A DNA stretch of 36,049 bases from Clostridiales bacterium VE202-01 (GTDB lineage: Bacteria > Bacillota_I > Bacilli_A > Erysipelotrichales > Coprobacillaceae), in contig BAHP02000038.1 of NCBI GenBank assembly GCA_000508865.1, forward strand, positions 1-36,049. The letters are read 5' to 3'. The notes beneath the pieces are model-generated. The model saw nothing but the letters and a program-made list of their open reading frames with translations, had not been told where the DNA came from and searched no databases. Positions 1 through 8,290 of this stretch are shown piece after piece. How positions within the stretch are numbered: position 1 is the first letter of the stretch; every line of letters begins with the position of its first letter. Both the position numbers and the translations under genes were made by a program.

Positions 1-49
1 AGAATTGATTTTTATTTAATAATTGATCAAAAGATAAACCTGGATATGT

Positions 50-55
50 TATAAT
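50..55 (+). promoter_or_regulatory. Extended -10 box of acyP
   Basis: TATAAT preceded by TG plus one base (TGTTATAAT), about 30 bases before the acyP start. No good -35 lies at 16-18 bases, which suits an extended -10 promoter. Confidence 0.55.
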
Positions 56-84
56 AGCTATATATTTTATAAGCAGGTGATAAT

Positions 85-357
85 ATGTTAGTTAGAAAAC
101 ACTATTTATTTTATGGTAGGGTCCAGGGTGTAGGATTTCGTTTTACTGCTTATCATAAAGCAGTAGAATTGGGGCTTACCGGCTGGGTATGTAATTTACC
201 AGATGGCTCAGTAGAAGCTTGTTTTCAAGGTGAAGAATCTTTGATCGAGCGCTTAGTGAGTGAAATGAAACATACTCGGTTTATTTGTATTGATTCAATG
301 AAAGTTGAAAATTTGACTGTATTGAAAGATGAAACATCATTTGAAATGAAATATTAA
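85..357 (+). CDS. acyP: Acylphosphatase
   Basis: A 90-residue protein of the usual acylphosphatase length. It hydrolyses carboxyl-phosphate bonds in small acyl phosphates in the cytosol. The family signature GRVQGVGFR is at residues 11-19, with the phosphate-binding arginine at R19, and the second signature GWVCNLPDGSVE holds the catalytic asparagine N37. The ATG has AGGTGA at a good distance (76-81). It is a single-gene unit: its own -10 lies just upstream and a strong terminator follows directly. Nothing about it is unusual. Confidence 0.95.
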   Translation: MLVRKHYLFYGRVQGVGFRFTAYHKAVELGLTGWVCNLPDGSVEACFQGEESLIERLVSEMKHTRFICIDSMKVENLTVLKDETSFEMKY

Positions 358-384
358 GGGACAGGTGGCATACCTGTCCTTTAA
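355..384 (+). terminator. Terminator after acyP
   Basis: Stem GGACAGGT (359-366) and ACCTGTCC (372-379) with loop GGCAT, then TTTAATATT. The lower stem extends through a G-T pair and two A-T pairs into the stop codon. Confidence 0.8.
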
Positions 385-465
385 TATTTAGATAAAAAAA
401 TTGGAGGTAGTAGCTTTTCGTAATATTTGTTATTATAATTATAGTTATGAAAAAGGAGTACTAAA

Positions 466-2325
466 ATGCTGATAACTGATAAAGAATTAAAGAGAATTGT
501 AAGCAATAATAGAAATATGCAAACAGGACGACAATATTATCAAAAAAATTATGTTAAAAAGATAAATATTTATTATGAGCCATTGTTTGAAGATTATGTA
601 ATTGAAGGAATAGTTGACAATGGAAGCTATGAAGATAAATGTATGATTTCCGTCGATAGTCAAAATCAAATTTTTGATTATGATTGTGATTGTTATTGGT
701 GTACAGCAGATTCAGCATGTGGACATATTGCAGCAATTTTATTAAAAGTTCAAGAACTTTCTCCTGATAATTTTCCATTTGAATATCGTGATCAGGAACA
801 AAACAAAGATAGTTTTGCACAGAGGTTGGCTGAAATACGTCGTAATCACGAAGAAGCTATTTTAAAAGGCGAAATGGCTACAACAAAAAACATAATTAAT
901 GATTTTAAAGATACTAAAATCAGTGCCTTTAATTTGATCAATCAGGATAAAGAAATCGATTTAGAGCCCATGATAGTAGTAAGGATCGATGGGGCATTTA
1001 TAAAATTTAAAGTAGGAAATGATAAGAAATATATTATTAAAAATATACCTGATTTTTTAAACAATATTTCTAATAATAATTATGTTGAGTATGGTAAGCG
1101 GCTAGGTTTTCTTCATAATATTGAGGTTTTTAGTGATGATGCTAAAAAAATCATTGACTTGATGAAATATTGTCTAGTTGTTTATGAGCGGTATTGTCAT
1201 GAATATTATTACAATGTACCAAAAACAACAAATGAAATTAAGATCTTGTCAGAAAGTATCGATATAATTTATGATACATTAAAAGATTTAAAATATAATT
1301 CATCAATATTAATTTATCAGGAAAATCAATTACCGACTATTGATATTAAGGAATCTGGAAAATATTTTTTATTGAAAATAGAAAATATAGATCAGATATG
1401 TGGAAATAAAAACATTTATAAAATAGATGACAATAAAATAGGGGTAACAAAATTAGATAATAATGGTAAAGCAGCAAAATTTATTCATCATTGTTTACAA
1501 AAAAGAGAATTATATCTCAGCAAAGAAGATGTTGATGATTTTCATAAATATATATTAAATGATATTAAACAATATTTTAATTTTACCGGAGATGAGTTAA
1601 CTAATAATATCAGTGATAATGAAATCTTGACTTTATATGGCGATATCAATGATTCTGAACAAATCTGTGTATATTTAAAAAGTGAACAAGATAAGCAGAT
1701 CATTTATTCATTTGACCATGATGGTAAAGTTACATCAGTGAATTTTGATTTAATTGAAAATTACTTAAAAGAAATTAGTGATGTAGTTGATTACGAAAAA
1801 CACGCTATTTATATTAATTTAGAAAATGAAAAAGCATATACTTTTTTAAATCAAGGATTACCTTTTCTAGCTGATTATTGCGAAATCATGGTTAGTGAAG
1901 CACTTAAAAAGATCGGTAAAAAAAGCCAGTTTAATATTAGTGTTGGCATAACGATTGAAAATGATCTACTTGCAATCGATGTTGAAAGTATCGATATCCC
2001 TAGTGAAGAATTAGCTGCAGTATTAAGTTCGTATCAACGTAAAAAGAAATTTCATCGTTTAAAAAATGGTAAATTATTATACTTGGATTCCAATGAATTA
2101 GAAGAATTAGATGATTTTATGAATAACTATAATTTAAAACCTAAAATGCTTGAAGATGGACATTTAGATTTAAATGTTTATCGGGCTTTTAGTATTGAAA
2201 ATAATGTAGAAAATAGTAAGTATTTGAATTTTGATCGTAGTGATATTTTTAAAGAAGTAATTAATAATTTTAGAAATATTAAAAAACAAATTATATATTA
2301 TCTAAAAATTATGATAATATTTTAA
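466..2325 (+). CDS. SWIM zinc-finger / SNF2 helicase, N-terminal part (frameshifted)
   Basis: N-terminal part of a large SNF2-family DNA translocase of the kind Firmicutes carry at about 1,080 residues. A SWIM zinc finger is visible as C74-x-C76 ... C85-x-H87, followed by the long bacterial SNF2-associated region up to about residue 600. AAGGAG precedes the ATG at 466. In-frame coding is lost after an A6 run at 2281-2286: the last dozen residues are out of frame, while the next frame at once reads NYDNILRDYQKYGYQWL, the conserved lead into the helicase core. One extra A would join both parts into about 1,078 residues. Family knowledge suggests DNA or chromatin-like remodelling or repair; the bacterial role is not well defined. 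Confidence 0.85.
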   Translation: MLITDKELKRIVSNNRNMQTGRQYYQKNYVKKINIYYEPLFEDYVIEGIVDNGSYEDKCMISVDSQNQIFDYDCDCYWCTADSACGHIAAILLKVQELSPDNFPFEYRDQEQNKDSFAQRLAEIRRNHEEAILKGEMATTKNIINDFKDTKISAFNLINQDKEIDLEPMIVVRIDGAFIKFKVGNDKKYIIKNIPDFLNNISNNNYVEYGKRLGFLHNIEVFSDDAKKIIDLMKYCLVVYERYCHEYYYNVPKTTNEIKILSESIDIIYDTLKDLKYNSSILIYQENQLPTIDIKESGKYFLLKIENIDQICGNKNIYKIDDNKIGVTKLDNNGKAAKFIHHCLQKRELYLSKEDVDDFHKYILNDIKQYFNFTGDELTNNISDNEILTLYGDINDSEQICVYLKSEQDKQIIYSFDHDGKVTSVNFDLIENYLKEISDVVDYEKHAIYINLENEKAYTFLNQGLPFLADYCEIMVSEALKKIGKKSQFNISVGITIENDLLAIDVESIDIPSEELAAVLSSYQRKKKFHRLKNGKLLYLDSNELEELDDFMNNYNLKPKMLEDGHLDLNVYRAFSIENNVENSKYLNFDRSDIFKEVINNFRNIKKQIIYYLKIMIIF

Positions 2326-2354
2326 GAGATTATCAAAAGTACGGTTATCAGTGG

Positions 2355-3701
2355 TTGCAATCTATTAGTGCATACGGCTTTGGCGGTATTTTAGCTGATG
2401 ATATGGGACTAGGTAAAACATTACAAATAATTGCTTTATTAGATGAAAATCGTCATGCTGATAAAACAAGTTTAGTTATTTGTCCATCATCATTACTATT
2501 AAACTGGCAAGATGAAATTCATAAATTCTCTTCAAATTTAACTTGCCAATGTGTTAATGGTTCATTACAAAAACGAAAAGCAGCGATCGATGCTTTTAAT
2601 GATGTTGACATTTTAATAACTACATACGATTATATAAGACGCGATTATAAATTATATCAGGATCATCAGTTTGAATATTTAGTTATTGACGAAGCGCAGT
2701 ATATAAAAAATCCTAAAACTAAAAATGCTGCTTCAGTAAAAACAATTAAAGCAAAGCATCGTTTTGCACTAACCGGAACGCCAATTGAAAACTCTTTAGC
2801 TGAACTATGGTCAATTTTTGATTTTTTAATGCCAGATTATTTATTCAATTATCACTATTTTCAAACTCACTATGAAACACCAATTGTCAAAAATCATGAT
2901 GAACAAAAACAACAAGAATTAAAAAAGTTAATTAGTCCTTTTATCTTAAGAAGAAATAAAAAAGATGTATTAACGGAATTACCGGAAAAAATCGAAAAGA
3001 CAATTACTTTAGAATTCAATGAGGAAGAACATAAACTATATTTAGCTAATTTAGTTCAAGTTAATAAAAGTTTACAAGAACAATTAAATTATGAAAAAGT
3101 AGATCGAATTGCAATTCTTGCAATGCTTACTAGATTGCGCCAAATTTGTTGTGAACCAAGAGTCTTATATGAAAATATCACGCATATTTCTTCAAAATTA
3201 GAGGGATGTCTTGATTTAATAAGAAATTTCCAGGGAAATAATCAAAAAGTGCTATTATTCTCATCTTTTACAGCAGTTTTAGATCTAATTATTCAAGAAT
3301 TAAAAAAAGAAAATATTAGCTATTACAAATTAACAGGCGATACCAAGAAAGAAGAACGTCATCGTTTAGTTAAACAATTTCAAAATGATGAGACAACAGT
3401 TTTCTTGATTTCTTTAAAAGCTGGTGGGACAGGATTAAATTTAACAGCAGCTGAAGCAGTGATCCACTTTGATCCATGGTGGAATATGTCGGCTCAAAAT
3501 CAAGCAACTGATCGTGCGCATCGAATCGGACAGCAAAATATTGTGACTGTCTATAAGTTAGTTATGAAAGATAGTATTGAAGAAAAGATATTAGAATTGC
3601 AAAATAAAAAGAAAAATCTAGCTGACAGTTTTGTTGAAGGTAATGAAGGTACGATTACATCAATGTCGACTGATGAAATTATCGAATTATTTAAAGTATA
3701 G
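2355..3701 (+). CDS. SNF2 helicase core, C-terminal part (frameshifted)
   Basis: The SNF2 ATPase core that belongs to the SWIM-domain gene upstream. The TTG at 2355 is only the first start-like codon; coding in this frame already begins at 2283. Motifs in order: GFGGILADDMGLGKT (I), TTYDYI, the DEAQ box in LVIDEAQYIKNPKTKNA (II), LTGTPIENSLAELWSIFDFL (III), then in lobe 2 LLFSSFT (IV), SLKAGGTGLNLTAA (V) and DRAHRIGQ (VI). All catalytic motifs are intact, so the only defect is the homopolymer break. As annotated, this fragment would lack the start of lobe 1 and have no ribosome binding site. Confidence 0.88.
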   Translation: MQSISAYGFGGILADDMGLGKTLQIIALLDENRHADKTSLVICPSSLLLNWQDEIHKFSSNLTCQCVNGSLQKRKAAIDAFNDVDILITTYDYIRRDYKLYQDHQFEYLVIDEAQYIKNPKTKNAASVKTIKAKHRFALTGTPIENSLAELWSIFDFLMPDYLFNYHYFQTHYETPIVKNHDEQKQQELKKLISPFILRRNKKDVLTELPEKIEKTITLEFNEEEHKLYLANLVQVNKSLQEQLNYEKVDRIAILAMLTRLRQICCEPRVLYENITHISSKLEGCLDLIRNFQGNNQKVLLFSSFTAVLDLIIQELKKENISYYKLTGDTKKEERHRLVKQFQNDETTVFLISLKAGGTGLNLTAAEAVIHFDPWWNMSAQNQATDRAHRIGQQNIVTVYKLVMKDSIEEKILELQNKKKNLADSFVEGNEGTITSMSTDEIIELFKV

Positions 3702-3740
3702 CTAATTATTAAGTTTTAAAAATCAGCTATTGATCAGCGC

Positions 3741-3771
3741 TTGACATAAAGTATACTTTAGCTTGTATACT
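3741..3771 (+). promoter_or_regulatory. Promoter and inverted repeat of the lar operon
   Basis: TTGACA (3741-3746) and TATACT (3766-3771), spaced 19 bases, which is longer than ideal. The -10 forms one arm of a perfect inverted repeat, AGTATAC (3750-3756) and GTATACT (3765-3771), with an 8-base spacer. The placement suits a repressor covering the promoter of the nickel cofactor operon; the regulator is not identified. Confidence 0.5.
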
Positions 3772-3813
3772 GATTAGGGATGTTAGAAATGCTAGCTAAA
3801 TTATGGTAAGATA

Positions 3814-4608
3814 ATGTATGAAGGTGAAACTATGGAAAAATTACAACAATTAAAAGAAGTATTGAAAACTTATCAAAAAGTTGCGATTGCTTATAGTGGT
3901 GGTTGTGATTCTAATTTTTTATATCAAGTTGCCGCAGAGGTTTTAGGAAAGGAAAATGTTTTAGCAGTATTATGTAGAGGAATCATGATGTCTAAGGAAG
4001 ATATCGAAAATGCTAGAACAATGCTTGTAGCTGGGTGGTTTGTTGAAGTGTCTTTAGATGTTTTAGCCATCAAACAGTTTAGATATAATCGTAAAGACCG
4101 CTGTTATCATTGTAAAAAGCAGGTAATGTCCATGGTCATCGAAACGGCTCATAAGTTTGGCATTGAAACTGTGTTTGATGGTAAAAATGCTGATGATGAA
4201 AAAGTATACCGTCCTGGCAATCAGGCATGTTTAGAATTAGGAATTATCTCACCATTAGCTAAGGTCAAATTAACGAAAGCAGAAATTAGAGAATATTCAA
4301 AACAGTTAAAAATCGCTACATATGATAAACCAGCTAATGCTTGTCTAGCATCGCGGTTTCCTTATGATACATTATTAACGAAGCAAAAATTAGCTTTGGT
4401 CGAAGCGGCTGAAACTTTATTGCATCAAAGAGGTGTATATCATGTACGTGTTCGAGTTCATGATAAATTAGCACGAATCGAGGTTGAGTTAAAAGACTTT
4501 AATAAAGTTATTGATGATGATGCTTTAGTTAAGGAAATAAAAAAACTAGGGTTTGATTATGTGACATTAGATTTGGAAGGCATAACTAGTGGAAGTTATG
4601 ATAGGTAA
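3814..4608 (+). CDS. larE: LarE, sulfur transferase for the nickel-pincer cofactor
   Basis: LarE adenylates the carboxylated pyridinium intermediate (P2CMN) and inserts sulfur to form the thiocarboxylates that hold nickel in the LarA cofactor. The PP-loop reads YSGGCDSNF near residues 27-35, and RCYHCK is a conserved LarE motif. The sulfur-donor cysteine is in NACLASR (C177 counted from 3814). No further cysteines follow as in the iron-sulfur LarE type, so this is probably the sacrificial single-cysteine form. GAAGGTGA before the ATG at 3832 suggests that start (MEKLQQL), six codons in. It is the first gene of the lar operon, and its stop overlaps the next start by one base. Confidence 0.88.
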   Translation: MYEGETMEKLQQLKEVLKTYQKVAIAYSGGCDSNFLYQVAAEVLGKENVLAVLCRGIMMSKEDIENARTMLVAGWFVEVSLDVLAIKQFRYNRKDRCYHCKKQVMSMVIETAHKFGIETVFDGKNADDEKVYRPGNQACLELGIISPLAKVKLTKAEIREYSKQLKIATYDKPANACLASRFPYDTLLTKQKLALVEAAETLLHQRGVYHVRVRVHDKLARIEVELKDFNKVIDDDALVKEIKKLGFDYVTLDLEGITSGSYDR

Positions 4609-5012
4609 TGAAAAAGATGGAAATCGTTATTATTGATGGCCAGGGTGGCGGAATCGGGCGCAGTGTTATTGAGGCAATAAAAAAAGAAATTGATAATACT
4701 TTTATTATTGCTGTTGGAACTAATAGTACAGCAACTAACAATATGAAAAAAGCTGGGGCTGATGTAGTTGCTACTGGTGAAAATGCAATTATTTATAATG
4801 CTAAAAATGCCAAGATCTTAATTAGCCCGATTGGTTTTGTTTTTGCCAACTCAATGTATGGTGAAGTTTCACCAGCGATGGCTAATGCAGTTAGCTGTAG
4901 TGAGGCGCAGAAATATTTTATCCCAGTAAGTAAATGTACTGGTCATGTATTAGGAGTTGAAATGAAGTCAATTCAAGAATATATCAAAGATTTAATAAAT
5001 ATTTTAAAATAG
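4608..5012 (+). CDS. DUF3842 family protein
   Basis: A 134-residue protein of a small uncharacterised family (DUF3842). The N-terminus IVIIDGQGGGIGRSVIEAI looks like a Rossmann-type nucleotide-binding strand, glycine-rich loop and helix. Later motifs are AVGTNSTATNNMKKAGAD, ISPIGFVFANSMYGEVSPAMA and the conserved C-terminal stretch FIPVSKCTGHVLGVE. No membrane segment is seen. It starts on the last base of the larE stop (TAATG), so it is translationally coupled to larE and co-transcribed with the nickel cofactor genes. A role in cofactor metabolism or nickel handling is inferred from this position only; no enzymatic activity can be assigned. Confidence 0.8.
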   Translation: MKKMEIVIIDGQGGGIGRSVIEAIKKEIDNTFIIAVGTNSTATNNMKKAGADVVATGENAIIYNAKNAKILISPIGFVFANSMYGEVSPAMANAVSCSEAQKYFIPVSKCTGHVLGVEMKSIQEYIKDLINILK

Positions 5013-5069
5013 ATCCCGAGTACATGAAGTACTAGAAGAAACACAGAAGTGTTTGTGGAAAGGGAAAAT

Positions 5070-6071
5070 ATGGATTTAATTTATATGCATATGGCAGATG
5101 GTTTGATTTCTGTAAAAATTGGTTTTATTTTTTTAATAATTAGTTTTATTATGATTGCTTTAGCAATTAAAAAAATCAACCAGGAACATGATGATCATAA
5201 GATTCCTTTGATGGGCGTAATGGGGGCTTTTGTTTTTGCTGCTCAAATGATCAACTTTACGATTCCTGGCACAGGAAGCAGTGGTCATATTGGAGGGGGA
5301 ATTTTATTATGTCTGATTTTAGGACAATATCCGGCCTTTTTATCACTGTGTTCGGTTTTAATTATTCAATGCTTATTTTTTGGTGATGGTGGACTACTAG
5401 CACTAGGATGTAATATTTTCAACATGGGAGTTCTACCATGTTTTATCGCTTATCCCTTAATTGCTAAACCAATTTTAAAAAAGAATTTAAACTCATCACG
5501 AGTTATTTTAGCGAGTATTTTAGCGGTAATAGTCGGCTTACAAATGGGCGCTTTTGCAGTTGTATTACAAACTTTAGCAAGTAATATCACAGAACTTCCA
5601 TTTGCTTCTTTTGCTGCTTTGATGTTACCGATTCATTTAGCCATTGGGTTGATCGAGGGATTAATAACAGCGGCAGTTGTTTTATATGTTTTAAAAGATA
5701 AACGGGAAATTGTTGAAGCATCGATCAATAATAAAAGTTTTACCATGCTTAATTTAAAAAAACAGTTACTAACGTTTGGAATCTTAACTGTGTTAGTTGG
5801 TGGCGGTTTATCTTTATATGCTTCAAGCAAACCGGATGGTTTAGAGTGGTCGATTGAAGGGGTAACAGGACAAACTGAACTAAAAGCTAGTGGTACTACG
5901 AAAGATGCTCTAGCCAGTGTTCAAGAAAAGACGACACTTTTACCAGATTATAATTTTAATGGTAGTGAAAGTAATCTAGGTATTTCTGTTTCGGGAATAG
6001 CTGGTGGTGCCGCAACTTTGATTTTAGTTGGTTTGATTGGTTATTTAGTGGTAAAGAAAAAATATGAGTAG
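5070..6071 (+). CDS. Nickel/cobalt-type ECF transporter substrate component (CbiM/NikM with PDGLE)
   Basis: Membrane S-component of an energy-coupling-factor metal importer, corresponding to LarMN of lactobacilli. It begins MHMADGLISVKIG; in the CbiM/NikM family the extreme N-terminal Met-His binds the metal, so the real start may be the ATG at 5085. The ATG at 5070 has the better ribosome site (AAGGGA at 60-65), and the GTG at 5049 is less likely. Several hydrophobic helices follow, including the conserved FTIPGTGSSGHIGGG loop with a metal-ligand histidine. The C-terminal extracytoplasmic part carries SSKPDGLEWSIEG (PDGLE/CbiN-like domain) and a final helix. Nickel rather than cobalt is inferred from the lar context. 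Confidence 0.87.
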   Translation: MDLIYMHMADGLISVKIGFIFLIISFIMIALAIKKINQEHDDHKIPLMGVMGAFVFAAQMINFTIPGTGSSGHIGGGILLCLILGQYPAFLSLCSVLIIQCLFFGDGGLLALGCNIFNMGVLPCFIAYPLIAKPILKKNLNSSRVILASILAVIVGLQMGAFAVVLQTLASNITELPFASFAALMLPIHLAIGLIEGLITAAVVLYVLKDKREIVEASINNKSFTMLNLKKQLLTFGILTVLVGGGLSLYASSKPDGLEWSIEGVTGQTELKASGTTKDALASVQEKTTLLPDYNFNGSESNLGISVSGIAGGAATLILVGLIGYLVVKKKYE

Positions 6072-6834
6072 TTTTAAAACTTCATTATCAAAGTTTGGCT
6101 ATTTGGAGCAATTAGCGGCTAATGGTACATCATCGATTCACCGTTTGAACCCGTTATTAAAAATTATTTTAAGTTTGATCTATATTATTTTTGTAGTTAC
6201 CGCCAATTATTTTGATGTTTTAGAATTGTTAGGATATTTGGGATTAATTATTATAATGATATTGTGGAGTAAAGTATCTTTTTATAGTTTGTTGAAAAGA
6301 AGTTTAATTGGCTTGCCAATATCATTATGTATTGGCATTTCAAATCTTTTTTTCGCTAATAGTGTTGTTGATATTGGTGGTGTTTTGATATCGTCAGGAG
6401 TACTTTCTTTGATTACGATCGTTTTAAAAAATATTTTATGTTTATTGGCTGTCTTTTTATTGATGGCAACAACAAGATTTGAAAGTATTGCTTGTGAACT
6501 AGTACATTTAAAAGTACCATCTATTTTTGTTTTACAGCTGGTAATGATTTATCGCTATATTTTTTTATTAGTTGAAGAAGCGTTGATAATGATGCAGGCA
6601 TATCAGTTGAAGAACCCTAATATTAATAAAATTGCTTTTAAAGATATGGGGAGTTTTTTAGGAACATTATTAGTGCGAAGTTTTAAACGTAGTAGTGAAG
6701 TATATAATGCAATGAAATGTCGTGGTTTTGATGTTAGATCATCTTATTTGAATTATGAGACTTTTAAAATAGAAAATTATTTTTTGATCATGATGGTTTT
6801 AGGAATGATGATTTTAATAAAGGTGGTATTTTAA
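6064..6834 (+). CDS. ECF transporter T component (CbiQ/LarQ-like)
   Basis: Transmembrane coupling subunit of the metal ECF importer, 256 residues with about five to six hydrophobic helices. The family signature is at the C-terminal third: RSFKRSSEVYNAMKCRGF, whose AMKCRG corresponds to the A-R-G coupling motif that docks on the ATPase. It overlaps the S-component gene by 8 bases, and its stop overlaps the ATPase start by 1 base, so the three transporter genes form one coupled translation unit. Confidence 0.88.
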   Translation: MSSFKTSLSKFGYLEQLAANGTSSIHRLNPLLKIILSLIYIIFVVTANYFDVLELLGYLGLIIIMILWSKVSFYSLLKRSLIGLPISLCIGISNLFFANSVVDIGGVLISSGVLSLITIVLKNILCLLAVFLLMATTRFESIACELVHLKVPSIFVLQLVMIYRYIFLLVEEALIMMQAYQLKNPNINKIAFKDMGSFLGTLLVRSFKRSSEVYNAMKCRGFDVRSSYLNYETFKIENYFLIMMVLGMMILIKVVF

Positions 6835-7550
6835 TGATTGAAATTAATAATTTACAAGTAGTATTTGATAATACCCTTAAAGCTTTAGATAATATCAATA
6901 TATTTTTAAAGAAACAAAAATGCATCGGAATTATTGGTGAAAACGGTTCTGGGAAATCGACATTATTATTAAGCATTCTTAAATTAGTTGATTACCAGGG
7001 AGAAATCAAAATCAATGATCTTTATGTAAACAAAGATACAGTTGCTAAGATTAGAGCTTTAGTGGGTCTCGTTTTTCAAAATTCCGATCATATGCTGTTT
7101 TTACCAACTGTATATGATAATCTAGCTTTTGGATTAATAAATCAAGGATCAACAAAACAGATGATCGATGATAAAATCAAATATATCGCAAAGCAGTTTG
7201 AAATAGAAGATCTATTACCACGAATGGCAAATCACTTATCTGGCGGTCAGAAAAGAATCGTCGCTTTAGCGAGTGTAGTTATAATGGATCCAGAAATTTT
7301 ATTATTAGATGAACCATCAGCATTTCTAGATCCAAAAAGCCGGCGAAACGTCATTAATACGCTTAAACAATTGCCCCAGCAGATCATTCTAGCTACTCAT
7401 GATTTGGATATGGCTTTAGATCTATGTGATGAGGTAGTCTTGTTGAATCAAGGAAAAATTGCTGCTAGTGGTAATGCTCATGAAATTTTAACAAACCAAA
7501 CACTACTGGAAAAAAACGGCTTAGAATTACCATTAAGATATCAGAGGTAG
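6834..7550 (+). CDS. ECF transporter ATP-binding protein (CbiO/LarO-like)
   Basis: ATPase that powers the metal importer, 238 residues. Walker A GENGSGKST is near residues 35-43, the Q-loop is VFQNSDHM, the signature is LSGGQKR, Walker B is ILLLDEPSAFLDPKS, and the switch histidine is in ATHDLDMALDLCDEV. All catalytic positions are present. Only one ATPase gene is in the cluster, so it should act as a homodimer, as CbiO-type proteins do. Confidence 0.92.
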   Translation: MIEINNLQVVFDNTLKALDNINIFLKKQKCIGIIGENGSGKSTLLLSILKLVDYQGEIKINDLYVNKDTVAKIRALVGLVFQNSDHMLFLPTVYDNLAFGLINQGSTKQMIDDKIKYIAKQFEIEDLLPRMANHLSGGQKRIVALASVVIMDPEILLLDEPSAFLDPKSRRNVINTLKQLPQQIILATHDLDMALDLCDEVVLLNQGKIAASGNAHEILTNQTLLEKNGLELPLRYQR

Positions 7551-7553
7551 ATT

Positions 7554-8288
7554 ATGAAAGTAAAAGAAATTTTAGAAAAAGTAGAAAATCATGAAATCAC
7601 GGTCGATGAAGCTGTGAATTTGATCGATAATCCCATTGATTATGCAACGATCGACTATAATCGCAAACAGCGTACAGGAGCTTTTGAAGTTATTTATGGT
7701 GCTAGTAAGACTAAAGAACAGCTCGCTGGAATTATTAAAAATATGCTAGAACATGAACAAAAAGAAATTTTAGCTACGCGAATCGATGCCACAAAAGCAG
7801 ATTATTTAAAAAAATTATATCCAGAATTTGTGTATGATTCTGAAGCTAAAACCTTTTTATTAAAAAAAGAGGCAAAAATAAAAAATAAAGGAAAGATCGT
7901 AGTTGTTTGTGCTGGGACGTCTGATTTACCAGTTGCTAAAGAAGCATTAATAACGGCAGAGTTTTTAGGTAATCATGTTGAATTGATCTGTGATGTTGGC
8001 GTGGCTGGAATCCATCGTTTATTTAATAAGATCGATATCATTAAACAGGCCAATGTTATCGTTGTAGTGGCGGGAATGGAAGGAGCCCTGGCTTCAGTAG
8101 TTGGGGGATTAGTGGATAAACCGGTCATTGCCGTTCCCACTTCAATCGGGTATGGAGCAAATTTTAATGGCTTGTCAGCTTTATTAGCGATGTTGAATAG
8201 TTGTGCTAGCGGTGTTAGCGTTGTAAATATTGATAATGGTTTTGGTGCCGGATATATGGCGCATACAATTAATTGTTTAGGAGGATAG
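7554..8288 (+). CDS. larB: LarB, pyridinium-3,5-biscarboxylic acid mononucleotide synthase
   Basis: First enzyme of nickel-pincer cofactor synthesis: it carboxylates the pyridinium ring of nicotinic acid adenine dinucleotide and cleaves its phosphoanhydride. At 244 residues it has the expected length. The C-terminal half is an AIR carboxylase (PurE)-like domain with GTSDLPVAKEA, VVVAGMEGALASVVGGL and VPTSIGYGANF. C217 in MLNSCASGVSVVNIDNGFGAG matches the cysteine known to bind the NAD-type substrate covalently (C221 of Lactobacillus plantarum). It lies 3 bases after the ATPase gene and overlaps the larC ribosome site. Confidence 0.93.
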   Translation: MKVKEILEKVENHEITVDEAVNLIDNPIDYATIDYNRKQRTGAFEVIYGASKTKEQLAGIIKNMLEHEQKEILATRIDATKADYLKKLYPEFVYDSEAKTFLLKKEAKIKNKGKIVVVCAGTSDLPVAKEALITAEFLGNHVELICDVGVAGIHRLFNKIDIIKQANVIVVVAGMEGALASVVGGLVDKPVIAVPTSIGYGANFNGLSALLAMLNSCASGVSVVNIDNGFGAGYMAHTINCLGG

Positions 8289-8290
8289 CG

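Noticed and set aside
2278..2290. Classical programmed -1 frameshift site in the SNF2 gene
   Set aside because: A AAA AAC is present as letters, but in the zero frame the heptamer is T AAA AAA, a poor slippery site, and other genes show the same type of homopolymer break.
3702..3813. Nickel/cobalt riboswitch before larE
   Set aside because: The leader is too short and lacks the paired, G-rich junctions of that riboswitch; only the promoter inverted repeat is visible.
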